A stretch of DNA of 64,000 nucleotides from Sulfitobacter sp. HNIBRBA3233 (GCF_040149665.1 NZ_JBEFLP010000001.1:1612001-1676000); one strand, 5' to 3'. Shown: positions 1 through 9,434, counted from the first letter of the stretch. The notes: a model not told the origin generated them from the sequence alone. A program made the numbers and translations.

Positions 1-32
1 CCCTCAGGGCGCGAAAAGCCATTCAGGGAAGC

Positions 33-383
33 ATGCATATCTTCAAGATTTTCCGCGCTGCCGAATGGCAGGCGCTGCGCGCCAACGGCGAAACCGCCGG
101 GGCGCCGATCGATGTGGCCGACGGCTACGTTCACTTCTCTACTGCGACGCAGGCGGCGGAAACCGCCGCCAAGCATTTCGCCGCAGAGGACGACCTGTTC
201 CTGCTGGCGGTCGAGACGGACACCCTGGGCGATGACCTGAAATGGGAACCCTCCCGCGGCGACGCGCTGTTCCCGCATCTCTACCGCAACCTGCGGCTGG
301 CCGATGTGATCTGGGCGCAGCCGCTGCCGCTGGTGGACGGCAAACACCAGTTCCCCGCCGGGCTAGAGGAGGCCGCAGAGTGA
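33..383 (+). CDS. DUF952 domain-containing protein
   Basis: A 116-residue cytosolic protein of the DUF952 family, whose biochemical role is not established. It has the family's pattern: an opening HIFKI strand, then DGYVHFSTATQ near residues 30-40 and a C-terminal PHLYR segment. It is full length. It is the first gene of a tight operon: its TGA stop overlaps the GTG start of the next gene, and that gene overlaps pyrD in the same way, so the three are probably translated together. The link to pyrimidine synthesis is positional only. Confidence 0.85.
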   Translation: MHIFKIFRAAEWQALRANGETAGAPIDVADGYVHFSTATQAAETAAKHFAAEDDLFLLAVETDTLGDDLKWEPSRGDALFPHLYRNLRLADVIWAQPLPLVDGKHQFPAGLEEAAE

Positions 384-811
384 CCGGATATGTAGACACA
401 GACCGCGCGCAGTTCGAGATCTTCAAATCCCTGCCCCGCGATACACCGATCGAAATGCTCAACCTCGTGCAATTCAACGATCTGGCCAACTATCCGGGCG
501 ACCACGAGCGGGCCCGCGACGGGCTGACCGGGGCGCAGGCCTACGCGCTTTACGGCCAACACAGTGGTCCGGTCCTGAAAAAGGTCGGAGGAGAGATCAT
601 CTGGCGCGGCGGTTTCGACGTCACGCTGATCGGTGATCCGTCCGAACAGTGGGACGCGATGTTCATCGCCCGCTACCCCACCGCAGGAGCGTTTCTGGCC
701 ATGGTCACCGACCCGGATTACAAGAAGGCGGTTGTCCACCGCACCGCCTCCATCAAGAATTCGCGGCTGATCCGTGCCCGTGGGCTGCCGCCGCAGGATA
801 TCTTTGCGTGA
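380..811 (+). CDS. DUF1330 domain-containing protein
   Basis: A 143-residue protein with a ferredoxin-like dimeric alpha/beta barrel fold of the DUF1330 type. The segments MLNLVQF (near residue 23) and the late [11 protein letters not shown] and MVTDPDYK are characteristic. I start it at the GTG at 380, which overlaps the previous stop (GTGA); an upstream ATG in the same frame would run through the DUF952 gene. The function is unknown. The family includes small stress-related proteins and monooxygenase-like folds. Its own stop overlaps the pyrD start by four bases. Confidence 0.85.
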   Translation: MTGYVDTDRAQFEIFKSLPRDTPIEMLNLVQFNDLANYPGDHERARDGLTGAQAYALYGQHSGPVLKKVGGEIIWRGGFDVTLIGDPSEQWDAMFIARYPTAGAFLAMVTDPDYKKAVVHRTASIKNSRLIRARGLPPQDIFA

Positions 812-1851
812 GCGCGCTTCTGGAGGCTATGGGCCTGAGCCTTCTGCGCCAGATTGATCCCGAAACCGCCCATGGCCTTGCGATCCGTGCCTTGCAGGCG
901 GGGCTCGGGCCGAAAACCGGTCCGGTGACCTCGGCGCGTCTGCGCACAAACGTCGCCGGGATCGAGCTGCCCAATCCCGTCGGCCTCGCGGCGGGATTCG
1001 ACAAGAACGCGCAGGCGGTCACGCCGCTTGGCGCGGCGGGTTTCGGATTTATCGAGGTGGGTGCGGCGACGCCCCGCGCGCAGGCAGGCAATCCGCGCCC
1101 GCGGCTGTTCCGGCTGTCCGACGACCGCGCCGCGATCAACCGCTTCGGGTTCAACAACGAAGGCATGGACGCCATCGTCGCGCGTCTGGCGCGCTCCTCC
1201 TGCCAGATACCCGTTGGTCTGAACCTCGGGGCCAACAAGGACAGCGCCGACCGCGCGGGCGACTTTGCCCGCGTGATGGAAGCGGCCCGCGACCACGTCG
1301 ATTTCGCCACCGTCAACGTCTCCTCCCCCAACACCGAGAAACTGCGCGATCTTCAGGGCAAGGCCGCGCTGTCGGCGCTGCTCGATGGTGTGATGGCCGC
1401 GCGCGGGACAACGCCGGTCTTTCTGAAAATAGCGCCCGATCTGACCGTTGCAGAGATCACCGAGATCGCCGAGGTTGCGCAGGACGCGGGGGTCGCGGCA
1501 ATCGTTGCGACCAATACGACACTCAGCCGCGAGGGGCTGCGATCTGCGCAGCGCGAACAGGCAGGCGGGCTGTCCGGTGCGCCGCTTTTCGAACGCTCGA
1601 CGCGGGTGCTGGCGCGGCTGTCGTCCTGCAGCGATCTGCCGTTGATCGGCGTGGGCGGTATCGCCAGCGCGCAGGACGCTTACGCCAAGATCTGCGCGGG
1701 CGCCTCGGCGGTGCAGCTTTATACCGCGCTGGTTTATGGCGGGATGCGCATGGTGCCAAAAATCGCCCACGAGCTTGACGCCTTGCTGGCGCGGGACGGT
1801 TTTGCGACCGTTGCGGATGCGGTCGGCAGCCGCCGCGACGACTGGCTCTAG
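808..1851 (+). CDS. pyrD: Quinone-dependent dihydroorotate dehydrogenase (class 2)
   Basis: Oxidises dihydroorotate to orotate in de novo pyrimidine synthesis and passes the electrons to the membrane quinone pool. The 347-residue product carries AAGFDKN at residues 61-67 and NRFGFNN at 111-117. The catalytic-serine loop NVSSPNT is at 170-176, and the FMN-phosphate loop GVGGI is at 281-285. The amphipathic N-terminus with [14 protein letters not shown] is the membrane/quinone segment of class 2 enzymes. I choose the GTG at 808 because it overlaps the preceding stop and has AGGA about nine bases upstream. The ATG at 829 has its GGAG too close. The gene ends in a CTAG shared with the opposing MATE gene. 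Confidence 0.97.
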   Translation: MSALLEAMGLSLLRQIDPETAHGLAIRALQAGLGPKTGPVTSARLRTNVAGIELPNPVGLAAGFDKNAQAVTPLGAAGFGFIEVGAATPRAQAGNPRPRLFRLSDDRAAINRFGFNNEGMDAIVARLARSSCQIPVGLNLGANKDSADRAGDFARVMEAARDHVDFATVNVSSPNTEKLRDLQGKAALSALLDGVMAARGTTPVFLKIAPDLTVAEITEIAEVAQDAGVAAIVATNTTLSREGLRSAQREQAGGLSGAPLFERSTRVLARLSSCSDLPLIGVGGIASAQDAYAKICAGASAVQLYTALVYGGMRMVPKIAHELDALLARDGFATVADAVGSRRDDWL

Positions 1852-3176
1852 GCCGCCGCGCGCTCGAGCGAGGGATACCGCAGGCCCAGCGTGATGCCCC
1901 GCGCGATGAAGGCGATAAGCATCGCCAGCCACAGACCGTGGTTGCCCAGAGGCGGCAGCAACAGCGCCACCGCGACCGCATAGATGACAAAGGACAGGGC
2001 CATCATGTCGCGCATGTCGCGGCTGCGGGTCGCGCCCACGAATATCCCGTCGAGCATGAAGGCCGCGCAAGCCAGCACCGGCAGGCCCACCAGATAGGGC
2101 AGATAGATCCGCGCCGCGTCACGCACGGGCTCGGAGGTGGTCATCAGGTCGATGATCGCTCCGCCGCCTAGCGCATAGGCAAGCGACAGAAGCCCGGCAG
2201 ACGCCATTCCCCACCCCGATGCCAAAAGGGCCGCGCGCCGCAGCCGCACCGGATCGCGCTGTCCCGTGGCCTTGCCCACCAGCGCCTCGGCCGAAAAGGC
2301 AAACCCGTCGAGGGCGAAGCTGGCGATCATCAGGAACTGCAAAAGCAGCTGATTGGCGGCGAGGGTCACATCGCCCTGCCCCGCACCGAAAAACATGAAG
2401 CTGACAAAGATGGCCTCCAGCAGCAGCGACCGGATCAGGATGTCCGAGTTCACCCGCATCATCCGTACCCAGCGCGCCCCGTCAAAAACCTGGACCCAAT
2501 CGCGCCATGCGGGCGCGGCAAAGGCCGCCCGGCAGAACCAGAGTCCCAGCGCCAACCCGCTCCATTCCGCAAGAAACGTGGCAAAGGCCACGCCGCCCAC
2601 GCCCCAGCCCAGCCCGATCACGAACCACAGATCGAGCACGATATTCAGCCCGTTCATCCACAGTTGCAGAACCAGAACCGCGCGGGTGCGTTCCGCCGCG
2701 ATCAGCCAGCCGGTGATACCGTAAAGCGCGATCGCAGCGGGAGCCGACCAGACGCGGATGGTCATGTACTGGCGTGCCAGCACCTCGACTTCGGCGCTGG
2801 CGGGCGAAACCCGGAACGCAGCCCAGAAAAGCGCCGACTGGAGCGCAATGATCACGACACCCGCCCCCAGCCCGATCATCAGCGCACGCGTGAGAAGCGC
2901 CGCCACCTCGCCACTGTCGCCCTGCCCCTCGGCCTGCGCCGCAAGACCGACCGTGCCCATGCGCAAGAAGCCGAAGACCCAGTAGAACGCCGACAGGATC
3001 ACCGCGCCGATGCCGACCGCACCGATCGGCGCGGCCAGACCCATCTGCCCCACAACGCCAGTGTCCACGGCGCCCAGTATCGGCACCGTCGCATTCGACA
3101 GCACCACAGGCACGGCGATTTGCAGGATACGGCGATGGCTCAGCCGCTGCGGGGCTGCGGTCCCGGTCATGGTCAC
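1848..3176 (-). CDS. MATE family efflux transporter (DinF-like)
   Basis: A 442-residue inner-membrane multidrug/toxin exporter of the MOP superfamily. It is hydrophobic throughout and the length fits twelve membrane segments in two six-helix halves. The start ([15 protein letters not shown]) and the [10 protein letters not shown] motif near residue 37 are typical of the DinF branch, which uses a Na+ or H+ gradient. It lies two bases downstream of a thioesterase gene and is probably the last gene of a three-gene minus-strand operon. It converges on pyrD, with interlocked stop codons. The substrate cannot be told from the sequence. Confidence 0.92.
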   Translation of the reverse strand: MTMTGTAAPQRLSHRRILQIAVPVVLSNATVPILGAVDTGVVGQMGLAAPIGAVGIGAVILSAFYWVFGFLRMGTVGLAAQAEGQGDSGEVAALLTRALMIGLGAGVVIIALQSALFWAAFRVSPASAEVEVLARQYMTIRVWSAPAAIALYGITGWLIAAERTRAVLVLQLWMNGLNIVLDLWFVIGLGWGVGGVAFATFLAEWSGLALGLWFCRAAFAAPAWRDWVQVFDGARWVRMMRVNSDILIRSLLLEAIFVSFMFFGAGQGDVTLAANQLLLQFLMIASFALDGFAFSAEALVGKATGQRDPVRLRRAALLASGWGMASAGLLSLAYALGGGAIIDLMTTSEPVRDAARIYLPYLVGLPVLACAAFMLDGIFVGATRSRDMRDMMALSFVIYAVAVALLLPPLGNHGLWLAMLIAFIARGITLGLRYPSLERAAA

Positions 3177-3178
3177 GG

Positions 3179-3697
3179 TCAGTCGCTACGCTGGTGGGGC
3201 ATGACGAAATGACCCAGCCCTTCGGCGTAATGGCGGTCGCGGTTATCCTGCCAGGCCTCGACCTGCACCGACGCATAGCGCCGCCCCGCCCGGGTGATCC
3301 GCGCGCGGGCGTAGGCGTCGCGCGGCAGGCCGGTGCGCAGGTAGTCTACTGTAAAATCCACGGTCTTTGGCAGACGCGGAAGATCCGCCGGTGCGGCATC
3401 ATCGAAACTGAGCTTGCCGGCCTCCAGATCGTCCCACAGATAGGTCCAGTTCAGGGTCATCACCGCTGTCACTTCGAGGAAGGCGGCAGTCGCCCCGCCG
3501 TGCAGCGCGGGAAGCAGCGGATTGCCGATCAGGTCCTGCTTGAACGGCATGATGCCGGTCAACTCGTCACCGCGCCGTTCGAATTCGATCCCCAGAAAGC
3601 GAATGTAGGGGACTGCATTGACCAACGCGCGCAGCGCACCGTCGCGGCGCTGTTTGACGACCTGTACGGGTTCGGGTTTTCCGCGTTTGCCGCTCAT
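3179..3697 (-). CDS. PaaI-family hotdog thioesterase
   Basis: A 172-residue hotdog-fold acyl-CoA thioesterase. The family signature is the [14 protein letters not shown] helix near residue 84, with HGG at the active site; VDFTVDYLR further on forms the long beta strand. It has a charged N-terminal extension of about 30 residues and an insertion around residues 105-120 compared with minimal PaaI proteins. Its start overlaps the stop of the next upstream thioesterase (ATGA), so the two are coupled and may form a heteromeric or sequential pair. The acyl substrate is unknown. Confidence 0.88.
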   Translation of the reverse strand: MSGKRGKPEPVQVVKQRRDGALRALVNAVPYIRFLGIEFERRGDELTGIMPFKQDLIGNPLLPALHGGATAAFLEVTAVMTLNWTYLWDDLEAGKLSFDDAAPADLPRLPKTVDFTVDYLRTGLPRDAYARARITRAGRRYASVQVEAWQDNRDRHYAEGLGHFVMPHQRSD

Positions 3698-4116
3698 GCG
3701 CGTTTCTCCACCGTGAAGGCCCCTGTGGCCGTGGCGACAGGATTGTCTTCGTCGTCGTCCGTGGCGGTTGCCCGCACGAAGGCGACCGAGCGCGTCAGAT
3801 GATAGCAGGTTGCGCGCGCCGTGATCGCCTGACCGGGCGTTGCGGGGCGCATGTAATCGATGCGCAGATCAATCGTTGCCGTTCCCGCAAGGTTCTCGGG
3901 ATGGCACATCACCGCCGCACCGCAACAGGTATCCATCAGCGCCGAAACCGCGCCGCCGTGGATCACGCCCGTTGCGGGGTCGCCGATCAGCTCTTCCTTG
4001 TAGGGCATCCGGATCGCCGCACTCCCCTCGCCCATCTCGCGTGGCTCCATCCCCAATAGTACCGAATGGGGAAGGGCTTCGATAAACTGGCGCGCCAGTT
4101 TGCTTCGGTCGACCAT
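3694..4116 (-). CDS. PaaI-family hotdog thioesterase
   Basis: A 140-residue hotdog thioesterase with the active-site segment [13 protein letters not shown] and the strand [11 protein letters not shown] place the start at the ATG at 4116, where the protein begins MVDRSK with an AGGA upstream. An in-frame ATG 29 codons earlier would add a sequence without similarity to the fold. It is the first gene of the thioesterase-thioesterase-MATE operon and is transcribed divergently from a MerR regulator 133 bp away. A link to acyl-CoA turnover is likely from the neighbours but not proven. Confidence 0.88.
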   Translation of the reverse strand: MVDRSKLARQFIEALPHSVLLGMEPREMGEGSAAIRMPYKEELIGDPATGVIHGGAVSALMDTCCGAAVMCHPENLAGTATIDLRIDYMRPATPGQAITARATCYHLTRSVAFVRATATDDDEDNPVATATGAFTVEKRA

Positions 4117-4249
4117 GATTGTTTTGTCCTGCGAAATTGGGGCTCGGGCGGTTGGCCCTTTTACACCGCACGCGCGCAGAAAGGGCAAGTGCGGGCGTTG
4201 CACATCCGCGCGCGCCGCTCTAGCTTTGGTCTGGGAGGATCAGCCGGAT

Positions 4250-4630
4250 ATGCCAGAAGACGAGCGTCTGACATTCAAGGAGATGTGCGCGAAGTTCGAC
4301 GTGACGCCGCGCACGCTGCGCTACTACGAATATATCGAACTGCTGTCCCCCGACCGCGAAGGCCGTGCGCGTTTCTACGGCCCGCGCGAAGTCGCCCGCA
4401 TGAAGCTGATCATGCGCGGGCGGATGTTCGGCTTCCCGCTCGAGGGAATCCGCCAGTGGCTGTTGATCTACGAAAACGAAGGCACCGAAACGCAGATGCG
4501 CCTGTGGGTCGACATCGCGGACAAGCAGCTTGCCGAACTGGCCGAAAAGCGCCGTGAACTGGACGAGGCGATGTCCGAGCTCAAGCGTTTGCGCGATGAC
4601 ACGCAAAAGGCGCTGGACCAGACCACCTGA
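4250..4630 (+). CDS. MerR family transcriptional regulator (copy 1)
   Basis: A 126-residue MerR-type regulator. The N-terminal winged helix-turn-helix holds TPRTLRYYE (residues 18-26), then a REVARMKLIMRG helix and a C-terminal coiled coil (about residues 80-125) rich in Glu, Lys and Leu. It has no Cys cluster, so it is not a metal sensor of the classical type; acyl-CoA or similar ligands are more likely given the genes downstream. The ATG at 4250 has GGGAGGA ten bases upstream. It is closely similar to the second MerR gene at 4871, which suggests duplication. The region between the two holds the tandem operator. Confidence 0.92.
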   Translation: MPEDERLTFKEMCAKFDVTPRTLRYYEYIELLSPDREGRARFYGPREVARMKLIMRGRMFGFPLEGIRQWLLIYENEGTETQMRLWVDIADKQLAELAEKRRELDEAMSELKRLRDDTQKALDQTT

Positions 4631-4741
4631 TCCGCGCCGCACGGCGGAAAACAGCCGGTCCAATCCCGAAAACTGCTACAGAACCGCTCCAAAAGACGGA
4701 TTTCCGCGATTTTTCGCGGGCAATATGTCTTGGTTTAACTC

Positions 4742-4816
4742 GTGACGTAAAGTCTCTTCACGTCACCCTAGCATGTGACGTAACGTATGACTACGTCACC
4801 TTCACCAAGTGATGTA
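4742..4816. promoter_or_regulatory. Tandem 33-bp operator upstream of second MerR gene
   Basis: Two near-identical inverted repeats lie exactly 33 bp apart. GTGACGT at 4742-4748 pairs with ACGTCAC at 4760-4766. GTGACGT at 4775-4781 pairs with ACGTCAC at 4793-4799. Both have 11-bp spacers. A third, diverged half-site (GTGATGT, 4809-4815) follows. All lie within 130 bp upstream of the second MerR start. The TGACGTAA-like half-sites resemble those reported for MerR-type regulators of acyl-CoA catabolism (the LiuR type). Autoregulation by one or both MerR proteins is the simplest reading. Confidence 0.7.
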
Positions 4817-4870
4817 AACGGCTCGGACACCCCAAGGATATGCCCGGCCCCGATGATAACGAGACACCCG

Positions 4871-5269
4871 ATGAGTAGCGATACACTTACAATTCGCGAG
4901 ATGTGCGACACGTTCGACGTGACCCCTCGCACCCTGCGCTTCTACGAAGCCAAGGAACTGCTTTTTCCACAGCGAATCGGGCAGAAACGCCTGTTCACCA
5001 AACGCGACCGCGCCCGCCTGAAGCTGATCCTGCGCGGCAAGCGTTTCGGCTTCAGCCTCGAAGAAATCCGCCAGTTGCTCGACCTCTATTACAAAGGCGA
5101 CGGCCAGTTGAGCCAGCTTGAACAAAGCTACGATCTGGCCTGCAAGCGGCTCGCCGATCTGGAGCAGCAGCGCGCGGAGCTCGACAGTGCGATCAGCGAT
5201 CTGCGCGACCAGTTGAAATGGGGGGAGAAGATGATCTCGTCCCTGCGCCAGCCCCGCAAGGCAGGCTGA
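4871..5269 (+). CDS. MerR family transcriptional regulator (copy 2)
   Basis: A 132-residue MerR-type regulator. It shares with copy 1 the helix-turn-helix [11 protein letters not shown], the wing [18 protein letters not shown] and a C-terminal coiled coil (about residues 85-125). I use the ATG at 4871 ([11 protein letters not shown]); an in-frame ATG at 4787 would translate part of the operator. It sits 83 bp upstream of an acyl-CoA dehydrogenase on the same strand, so it probably controls the fatty-acid/acyl-CoA block and itself through the tandem inverted repeats just upstream. The effector is unknown. Confidence 0.92.
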   Translation: MSSDTLTIREMCDTFDVTPRTLRFYEAKELLFPQRIGQKRLFTKRDRARLKLILRGKRFGFSLEEIRQLLDLYYKGDGQLSQLEQSYDLACKRLADLEQQRAELDSAISDLRDQLKWGEKMISSLRQPRKAG

Positions 5270-5352
5270 AGACCCCCGAAATTTCGCAGCACGCCCCAGA
5301 GCGGTCGTGCCGCACACCTCGCAAACCCGACATACGCTCTAGGGAGAGTTAC

Positions 5353-7134
5353 ATGCCCACATACAAAGCCCCCACAAAGGACATGCAGTTCGTTCTGCAC
5401 GATGTTCTGAAAGTGACCGAAGCCAAGATCCCCGGCTACGAGGATCTTGAGCCCGACTTCACCTCGGCCATTCTGGAAGAGGCCGGCAAGCTGACGTCCG
5501 AAGTGCTCGCCCCACTGAACGCAGTGGGCGACAAGGAAGGCTGCCGTCTGGAAAACGGCGTCGTCTATACGCCCAAAGGCTTCAAGGAAGCGTTCGACCA
5601 GGTGCGCGAAGGCGGCTGGACCGGCCTTGATATGCCCGAGCAATACGGCGGTCAGGGCATGCCCTATGTGATGGGCACCGCGGTTGGCGAGTTCTTCTCT
5701 GCCGCGAACCAGGCCTTCACGATGTACCAGGGCCTGACCCACGGCGCGGCCTCCGCGATCCTCGCGCATGGCACCGAGGCGCAGAAGGACACCTACCTGC
5801 CCAAGATGACGTCCTGCGAATGGACCGGCACCATGAACCTGACGGAGCCCCACTGCGGCACCGATCTGGGCCTGATGCGCACCAAGGCCGCACCGCAGGA
5901 AGACGGAAGCTACAAGATCACCGGCCAGAAGATCTTCATCTCCTCGGGCGAACACGACATGTCCGACAACATCATCCATCTGGTGCTGGCCAAGATCGAG
6001 GGCGGCCCCGAAGGCATCAAGGGTGTATCGCTGTTCATCGTGCCGAAGTTCCTGGTGAACGAGGACGGCTCTCTGGGTGCGCGTAACGGCGTCAGCGTCG
6101 GCTCCATCGAGGAAAAGATGGGCATCCACGGCAACTCGACCTGCGTGATGAACTACGACGGTGCGACCGGGTATCTTCTGGGGGAAGAGCACAAGGGCAT
6201 GCGTGCCATGTTCACCATGATGAACGAAGCCCGCCTCGGCGTCGGCATGCAGGGTCTGGCACAGGCCGACGTGGCCTATCAGAACGCGCTGGCCTATGCC
6301 CACGACCGGCTTCAGGGCCGCGCAGTGACCGGGGCCCAGGCCCCCGACAAACCTGCCGATCCGCTGATCGTACACCCCGACATCCGCCGCTCGCTGATGG
6401 ATCAGAAAAGCTTTGCGGAAGGCGCGCGTGCGTTCATCCTGTGGGGCGCCACCATGATCGACGCCGCGCACCGCTCGGATGACAAGGACGCGGACGGTCT
6501 GGTGTCGCTGCTGACCCCCGTGATCAAGGGCTTCCTGACCGACGTAGGTTACGACATGACGGTGAAGGCCCAGCAGATCTACGGTGGCCACGGCTACATC
6601 GAAGAGTGGGGCATGTCGCAGTTCACCCGCGATGCGCGCATCGCCATGATCTACGAAGGCGCCAACGGCGTTCAGGCGCTCGACCTCGTCGGCCGCAAGC
6701 TGGCGCAGGACGGCGGCAAGCACGTGATGGCCTTCTTCGATCTGGTGAAATCCTTCTGCAAGGATAACGCCGGTCTGAACGAAGACTACGACCGTGACTT
6801 CATCGAACCGCTGAAGGCGGCGTCGAAGGATCTTCAGGCGGCGGGCATGTATTTCATGCAGAACGGCATGAAAAACCCGAACAACGCTCTCGCAGGGTCG
6901 AACGACTTCATGCACATGTTCGGCCATGTCTGCCTTGGCCTGATGTGGGCGATGATGGGTAAGGCCGCGCATGAGGCGCTGGCAAACGGCACCGATGACG
7001 CGACGTTCTACGAGACGAAGCTCGCAACCGGTCGCTACTACATGGCGCGCCAACTGCCTGCCACGTCGCTGCACCTGACCCGCATCCAGAGTGGCGCGGA
7101 CACTGTCATGGCGCTGGACGCCGCGAACTTCTAG
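5353..7134 (+). CDS. Acyl-CoA dehydrogenase with extra C-terminal domain (DmdC/FadE-like)
   Basis: A 593-residue FAD enzyme that makes the alpha-beta double bond in an acyl-CoA. It belongs to the long subfamily with an N-terminal extension, the three classical dehydrogenase domains and an extra C-terminal helical domain (about residues 470-590). Visible marks are [12 protein letters not shown] in the flavin-binding region and IYEGANGVQ near residue 433, with Glu435 as the expected catalytic base. Roseobacter DmdC (methylmercaptopropionyl-CoA dehydrogenase) and long-chain dehydrogenases share this architecture; the sequence alone does not decide between them. The ATG at 5353 follows AGGGAGAG. 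It heads the beta-oxidation gene run. Confidence 0.93.
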   Translation: MPTYKAPTKDMQFVLHDVLKVTEAKIPGYEDLEPDFTSAILEEAGKLTSEVLAPLNAVGDKEGCRLENGVVYTPKGFKEAFDQVREGGWTGLDMPEQYGGQGMPYVMGTAVGEFFSAANQAFTMYQGLTHGAASAILAHGTEAQKDTYLPKMTSCEWTGTMNLTEPHCGTDLGLMRTKAAPQEDGSYKITGQKIFISSGEHDMSDNIIHLVLAKIEGGPEGIKGVSLFIVPKFLVNEDGSLGARNGVSVGSIEEKMGIHGNSTCVMNYDGATGYLLGEEHKGMRAMFTMMNEARLGVGMQGLAQADVAYQNALAYAHDRLQGRAVTGAQAPDKPADPLIVHPDIRRSLMDQKSFAEGARAFILWGATMIDAAHRSDDKDADGLVSLLTPVIKGFLTDVGYDMTVKAQQIYGGHGYIEEWGMSQFTRDARIAMIYEGANGVQALDLVGRKLAQDGGKHVMAFFDLVKSFCKDNAGLNEDYDRDFIEPLKAASKDLQAAGMYFMQNGMKNPNNALAGSNDFMHMFGHVCLGLMWAMMGKAAHEALANGTDDATFYETKLATGRYYMARQLPATSLHLTRIQSGADTVMALDAANF

Positions 7135-7186
7135 ACTGCCGGTTGCGGGCGGACTTTCCCCGCCCGCGGCCAACCCCGGAGAGACC

Positions 7187-7399
7187 ATGCCAAAACGCTT
7201 TCGCCTGACCCGCCGCTTTCCTGTCGCCATGACCGAGGACGGCTACCGCCGCCTGAAAAAATTCAGCGCCGATGCGGGGCTGGACGAAGGCGAGGCACTG
7301 TCGTTTCTCTTCGAGAATTTTTCCAGCGTGATGAACGAGGAAAACCTCGTTGCACGCCTGCGGCTTTTCAACGCCGAGATCGACGACCGCAAACGCTAA
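7187..7399 (+). CDS. Small ribbon-helix-helix-like protein (70 aa)
   Basis: A 70-residue basic protein between two acyl-CoA dehydrogenase genes, with GGAGAGA ahead of the ATG at 7187. The middle ([16 protein letters not shown], then [12 protein letters not shown]) has the strand-helix-helix spacing of CopG/Arc-type DNA-binding proteins, followed by a charged tail. Nothing else identifies it. It could be a local repressor or a subunit-like partner of the dehydrogenases. It ends 19 bp before the next gene, so it is probably co-transcribed. The gene is credible from its ribosome-binding site, codon use and position; the function is a guess. Confidence 0.7.
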   Translation: MPKRFRLTRRFPVAMTEDGYRRLKKFSADAGLDEGEALSFLFENFSSVMNEENLVARLRLFNAEIDDRKR

Positions 7400-7418
7400 C
7401 GCGCCCCGGAGGACCCCG

Positions 7419-8576
7419 ATGAGAGATTTCGCCACCAGCCCATCCACCTGGATGACTGACGAGCACCAGATGATCGCCGATATGACGGCGAATTTCATCA
7501 ATACCGAATGGGCGCCCAAGTTCGAGAAATGGCGCAAGCAAAGCCAGATGGACCGCGAGATCTGGCAGGAAGCCGGCGAGCTGGGTCTGCTTTGCCCCTC
7601 GATCCCCGAGGAATACGGCGGTGCGGGCGGCGATTTCGGGCATGAGGCCGCGATCCTGATCGAAGCGGCCCGCGCCAATCTCGCCTCCTGGGGCCATTCC
7701 ATCCATTCGGGCATCGTCGCCCATTACGTGCTGGCCTACGGCTCGGAAGAGCAAAAGAAGCGCTGGCTGCCCAAGATGGTCAGCGGCGAACTGGTCGGCG
7801 CGCTGGCAATGACCGAACCCTCGACCGGATCGGATGTGCAGAGCATCAAGACCAAGGCGATCCGCGATGGCAACGTCTATCGCCTGTCGGGCCAGAAGAC
7901 CTTCATCACCAACGGCCAGCACGCCAACCTGATCGTCGTCGCTGCCAAGACGGACCCGAGCGCCGGGTCGAAGGGTGTGAGCCTCGTGATCGTCGAGACG
8001 GACGGCGCCGAAGGCTTTCAGCGCGGCCGTAACCTTGAAAAGATCGGCAAGCACGCCTCTGATACCTCGGAGCTTTTCTTCGACAATGTCGCGATCCCGC
8101 CCGAGAACATCCTCGGCGGTGAAGAGGGCCAGGGGTTCTACCAGATGATGAAACAGCTGCCGCAGGAGCGGCTGATCATCGCCTGCGAAGCCATGGGTGC
8201 TATGGAAGGTGCCGTAGAGCGCACGATCAAATACTGCAAGGAACGCGAAGCCTTCGGCGGCCCGCTGACGCAGTTCCAGAATACCCGCTTCAAACTGGCG
8301 GAATGCAAGACCAAGACCACGGTCGCGCGTGCCTTCCTCGACCAGTGCATCGCGGAACATCTGCGCGGCGAGCTGACCGTCGACCGCGCCGCAATGGCCA
8401 AATACTGGCTGACGGACACTCAGGGCGAGGTTCTGGACGACTGTTTGCAACTGCACGGCGGCTACGGCTTCATGCAGGAATACGCCATCGGCGAGATGTG
8501 GGCGGATGCGCGGGTCCAGCGCATTTACGGCGGCACAAACGAGATCATGAAGGAGCTTATCGCGCGCAATCTCTGA
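7419..8576 (+). CDS. Acyl-CoA dehydrogenase (LCAD/IVD-type active site)
   Basis: A 385-residue, single-unit acyl-CoA dehydrogenase with FAD. It has the classical order of an N-terminal helical domain, a beta domain with [13 protein letters not shown], and a C-terminal helical domain ending [15 protein letters not shown]. The usual catalytic Glu in the IYEG motif is Gly here. Glu263, in the [16 protein letters not shown] helix, lines up with the base of long-chain and isovaleryl-CoA dehydrogenases. The enzyme is therefore probably active but of that subgroup. The ATG at 7419 has GGAGGA upstream. It lies in the run that continues with GST, thiolase and FadB genes. Confidence 0.93.
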   Translation: MRDFATSPSTWMTDEHQMIADMTANFINTEWAPKFEKWRKQSQMDREIWQEAGELGLLCPSIPEEYGGAGGDFGHEAAILIEAARANLASWGHSIHSGIVAHYVLAYGSEEQKKRWLPKMVSGELVGALAMTEPSTGSDVQSIKTKAIRDGNVYRLSGQKTFITNGQHANLIVVAAKTDPSAGSKGVSLVIVETDGAEGFQRGRNLEKIGKHASDTSELFFDNVAIPPENILGGEEGQGFYQMMKQLPQERLIIACEAMGAMEGAVERTIKYCKEREAFGGPLTQFQNTRFKLAECKTKTTVARAFLDQCIAEHLRGELTVDRAAMAKYWLTDTQGEVLDDCLQLHGGYGFMQEYAIGEMWADARVQRIYGGTNEIMKELIARNL

Positions 8577-8597
8577 GGATCACGCGTGTGGCCGGCT

Positions 8598-8703
8598 GCG
8601 GGATTGAGTTTAAGGGCAAAATGGAGAAGCCCTTCAAGCCCTTCGCGCAACGGATCCGCAGGAGCGCAACCGCAGGCTCCAATTTGCCAATAAACTCATG
8701 CGG
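8598..8703. repeat. Dispersed intergenic repeat, inverted copy pair
   Basis: Between the dehydrogenase and the GST gene, a 29-bp segment at 8598-8626 contains TGAGTTTAAGGGCAAAATGG. It recurs at 61661-61689 on the other strand with a single mismatch. A diverged, inverted copy lies at 8677-8703 (CTCCAATTTGCC then TAAACTCAT). The two arms here could fold into a long imperfect hairpin with a loop of about 50 bases. It looks like a short palindromic intergenic element of the REP type rather than a coding or insertion sequence. Confidence 0.7.
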
Positions 8704-8742
8704 GGCTTGCCCCGCCTGTAACGCTAGCAACGGGAGAGACAG

Positions 8743-9381
8743 ATGACGATCAAATTGCACTGCTTCGGCGAGAGCGGCCATTCCTACAAGGCGGCCCTTG
8801 CACTGGAACTCTCAGGTCTGGACTGGGAGCCGGTGAAGGTCGATTTTTTCGCCGGTGAAGGGCGGTCGTCCGAATTCCGGCAGGGACTGAACGTCATGGG
8901 CGAAGCGCCGGTGATGATCGACGGCGACGTGAAGCTGACCCAATCCGGCGTGATCCAGGATTATGTATCCGAGAAATCCGGCAAGTTCGGCGGCCGCGAC
9001 GCGGCGGAGCGTCGCGAGATCCTGCGCTGGGTCCTGTGGGACAATCACAAGCTGAGCTCCATGGCGGGCGTCACGCGGTTCTTGATGAACTTCCTGCCCG
9101 AGGACAAACAGCCCAAGGAAGTTATCGGATTCAACCTCGGGCGTCTGAAAGGGGCCTACGAGGTTCTGGACACCCATCTGGAGGGCCGCGACTGGATTGT
9201 GGGAGACGGGATTACCAACGCCGACCTTACCTGTTGCGGGTATCTTTATTACCCCGAGCCCTTCGGATTCGACCGCAGCGCCTATCCCAACATCGACGCC
9301 TGGCTGACCCGTTTGTCAGACACGCCGGGCTGGAAATCCCCCTATGATCTGATGCCCGGCTCTCCCGCCGACAGGGCCTGA
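8743..9381 (+). CDS. Glutathione S-transferase family protein
   Basis: A 212-residue cytosolic GST-fold protein. The N-terminal thioredoxin-like half (about 1-80) shows HCFGESGHSYKAALALEL, then APVMIDGDVKLTQSG, the glutathione-contacting cis-Pro and Ser/Gln loop. The C-terminal helical half carries DWIVGDGITNADL, the N-capping box of the family. The start ATG has GGGAGAGA upstream. It sits inside a beta-oxidation gene run, so it may detoxify or isomerise a reactive acyl intermediate, but the substrate cannot be read from the sequence. Confidence 0.92.
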   Translation: MTIKLHCFGESGHSYKAALALELSGLDWEPVKVDFFAGEGRSSEFRQGLNVMGEAPVMIDGDVKLTQSGVIQDYVSEKSGKFGGRDAAERREILRWVLWDNHKLSSMAGVTRFLMNFLPEDKQPKEVIGFNLGRLKGAYEVLDTHLEGRDWIVGDGITNADLTCCGYLYYPEPFGFDRSAYPNIDAWLTRLSDTPGWKSPYDLMPGSPADRA

Positions 9382-9416
9382 TCCCGAAACGCCCCTTTCA
9401 ACGGGCCATACCTTTT

Positions 9417-9434
9417 CGCGGTCTTCGGGCCGCG
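9417..9434. other. UUCG-type hairpin upstream of thiolase gene
   Basis: A 7-bp stem (CGCGGTC with GGCCGCG, one G-T pair) closed by a TTCG loop lies between the GST and thiolase genes. No T-run follows, so it is not a strong rho-independent terminator. It may be an RNA processing or stability element, or the site of partial termination. The rest of the 99-bp gap shows nothing recognisable apart from the ribosome-binding site of the thiolase. Confidence 0.4.

Noticed and set aside
5128..7230. 700-codon open frame on the minus strand opposite the long acyl-CoA dehydrogenase.
   Set aside because: Antisense shadow; the translation is Arg/His/Val-rich without domain features.
9417..9434. UUCG hairpin as a full terminator after GST.
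   Set aside because: No T-run follows and the thiolase gene continues the same run; kept only as a hairpin.
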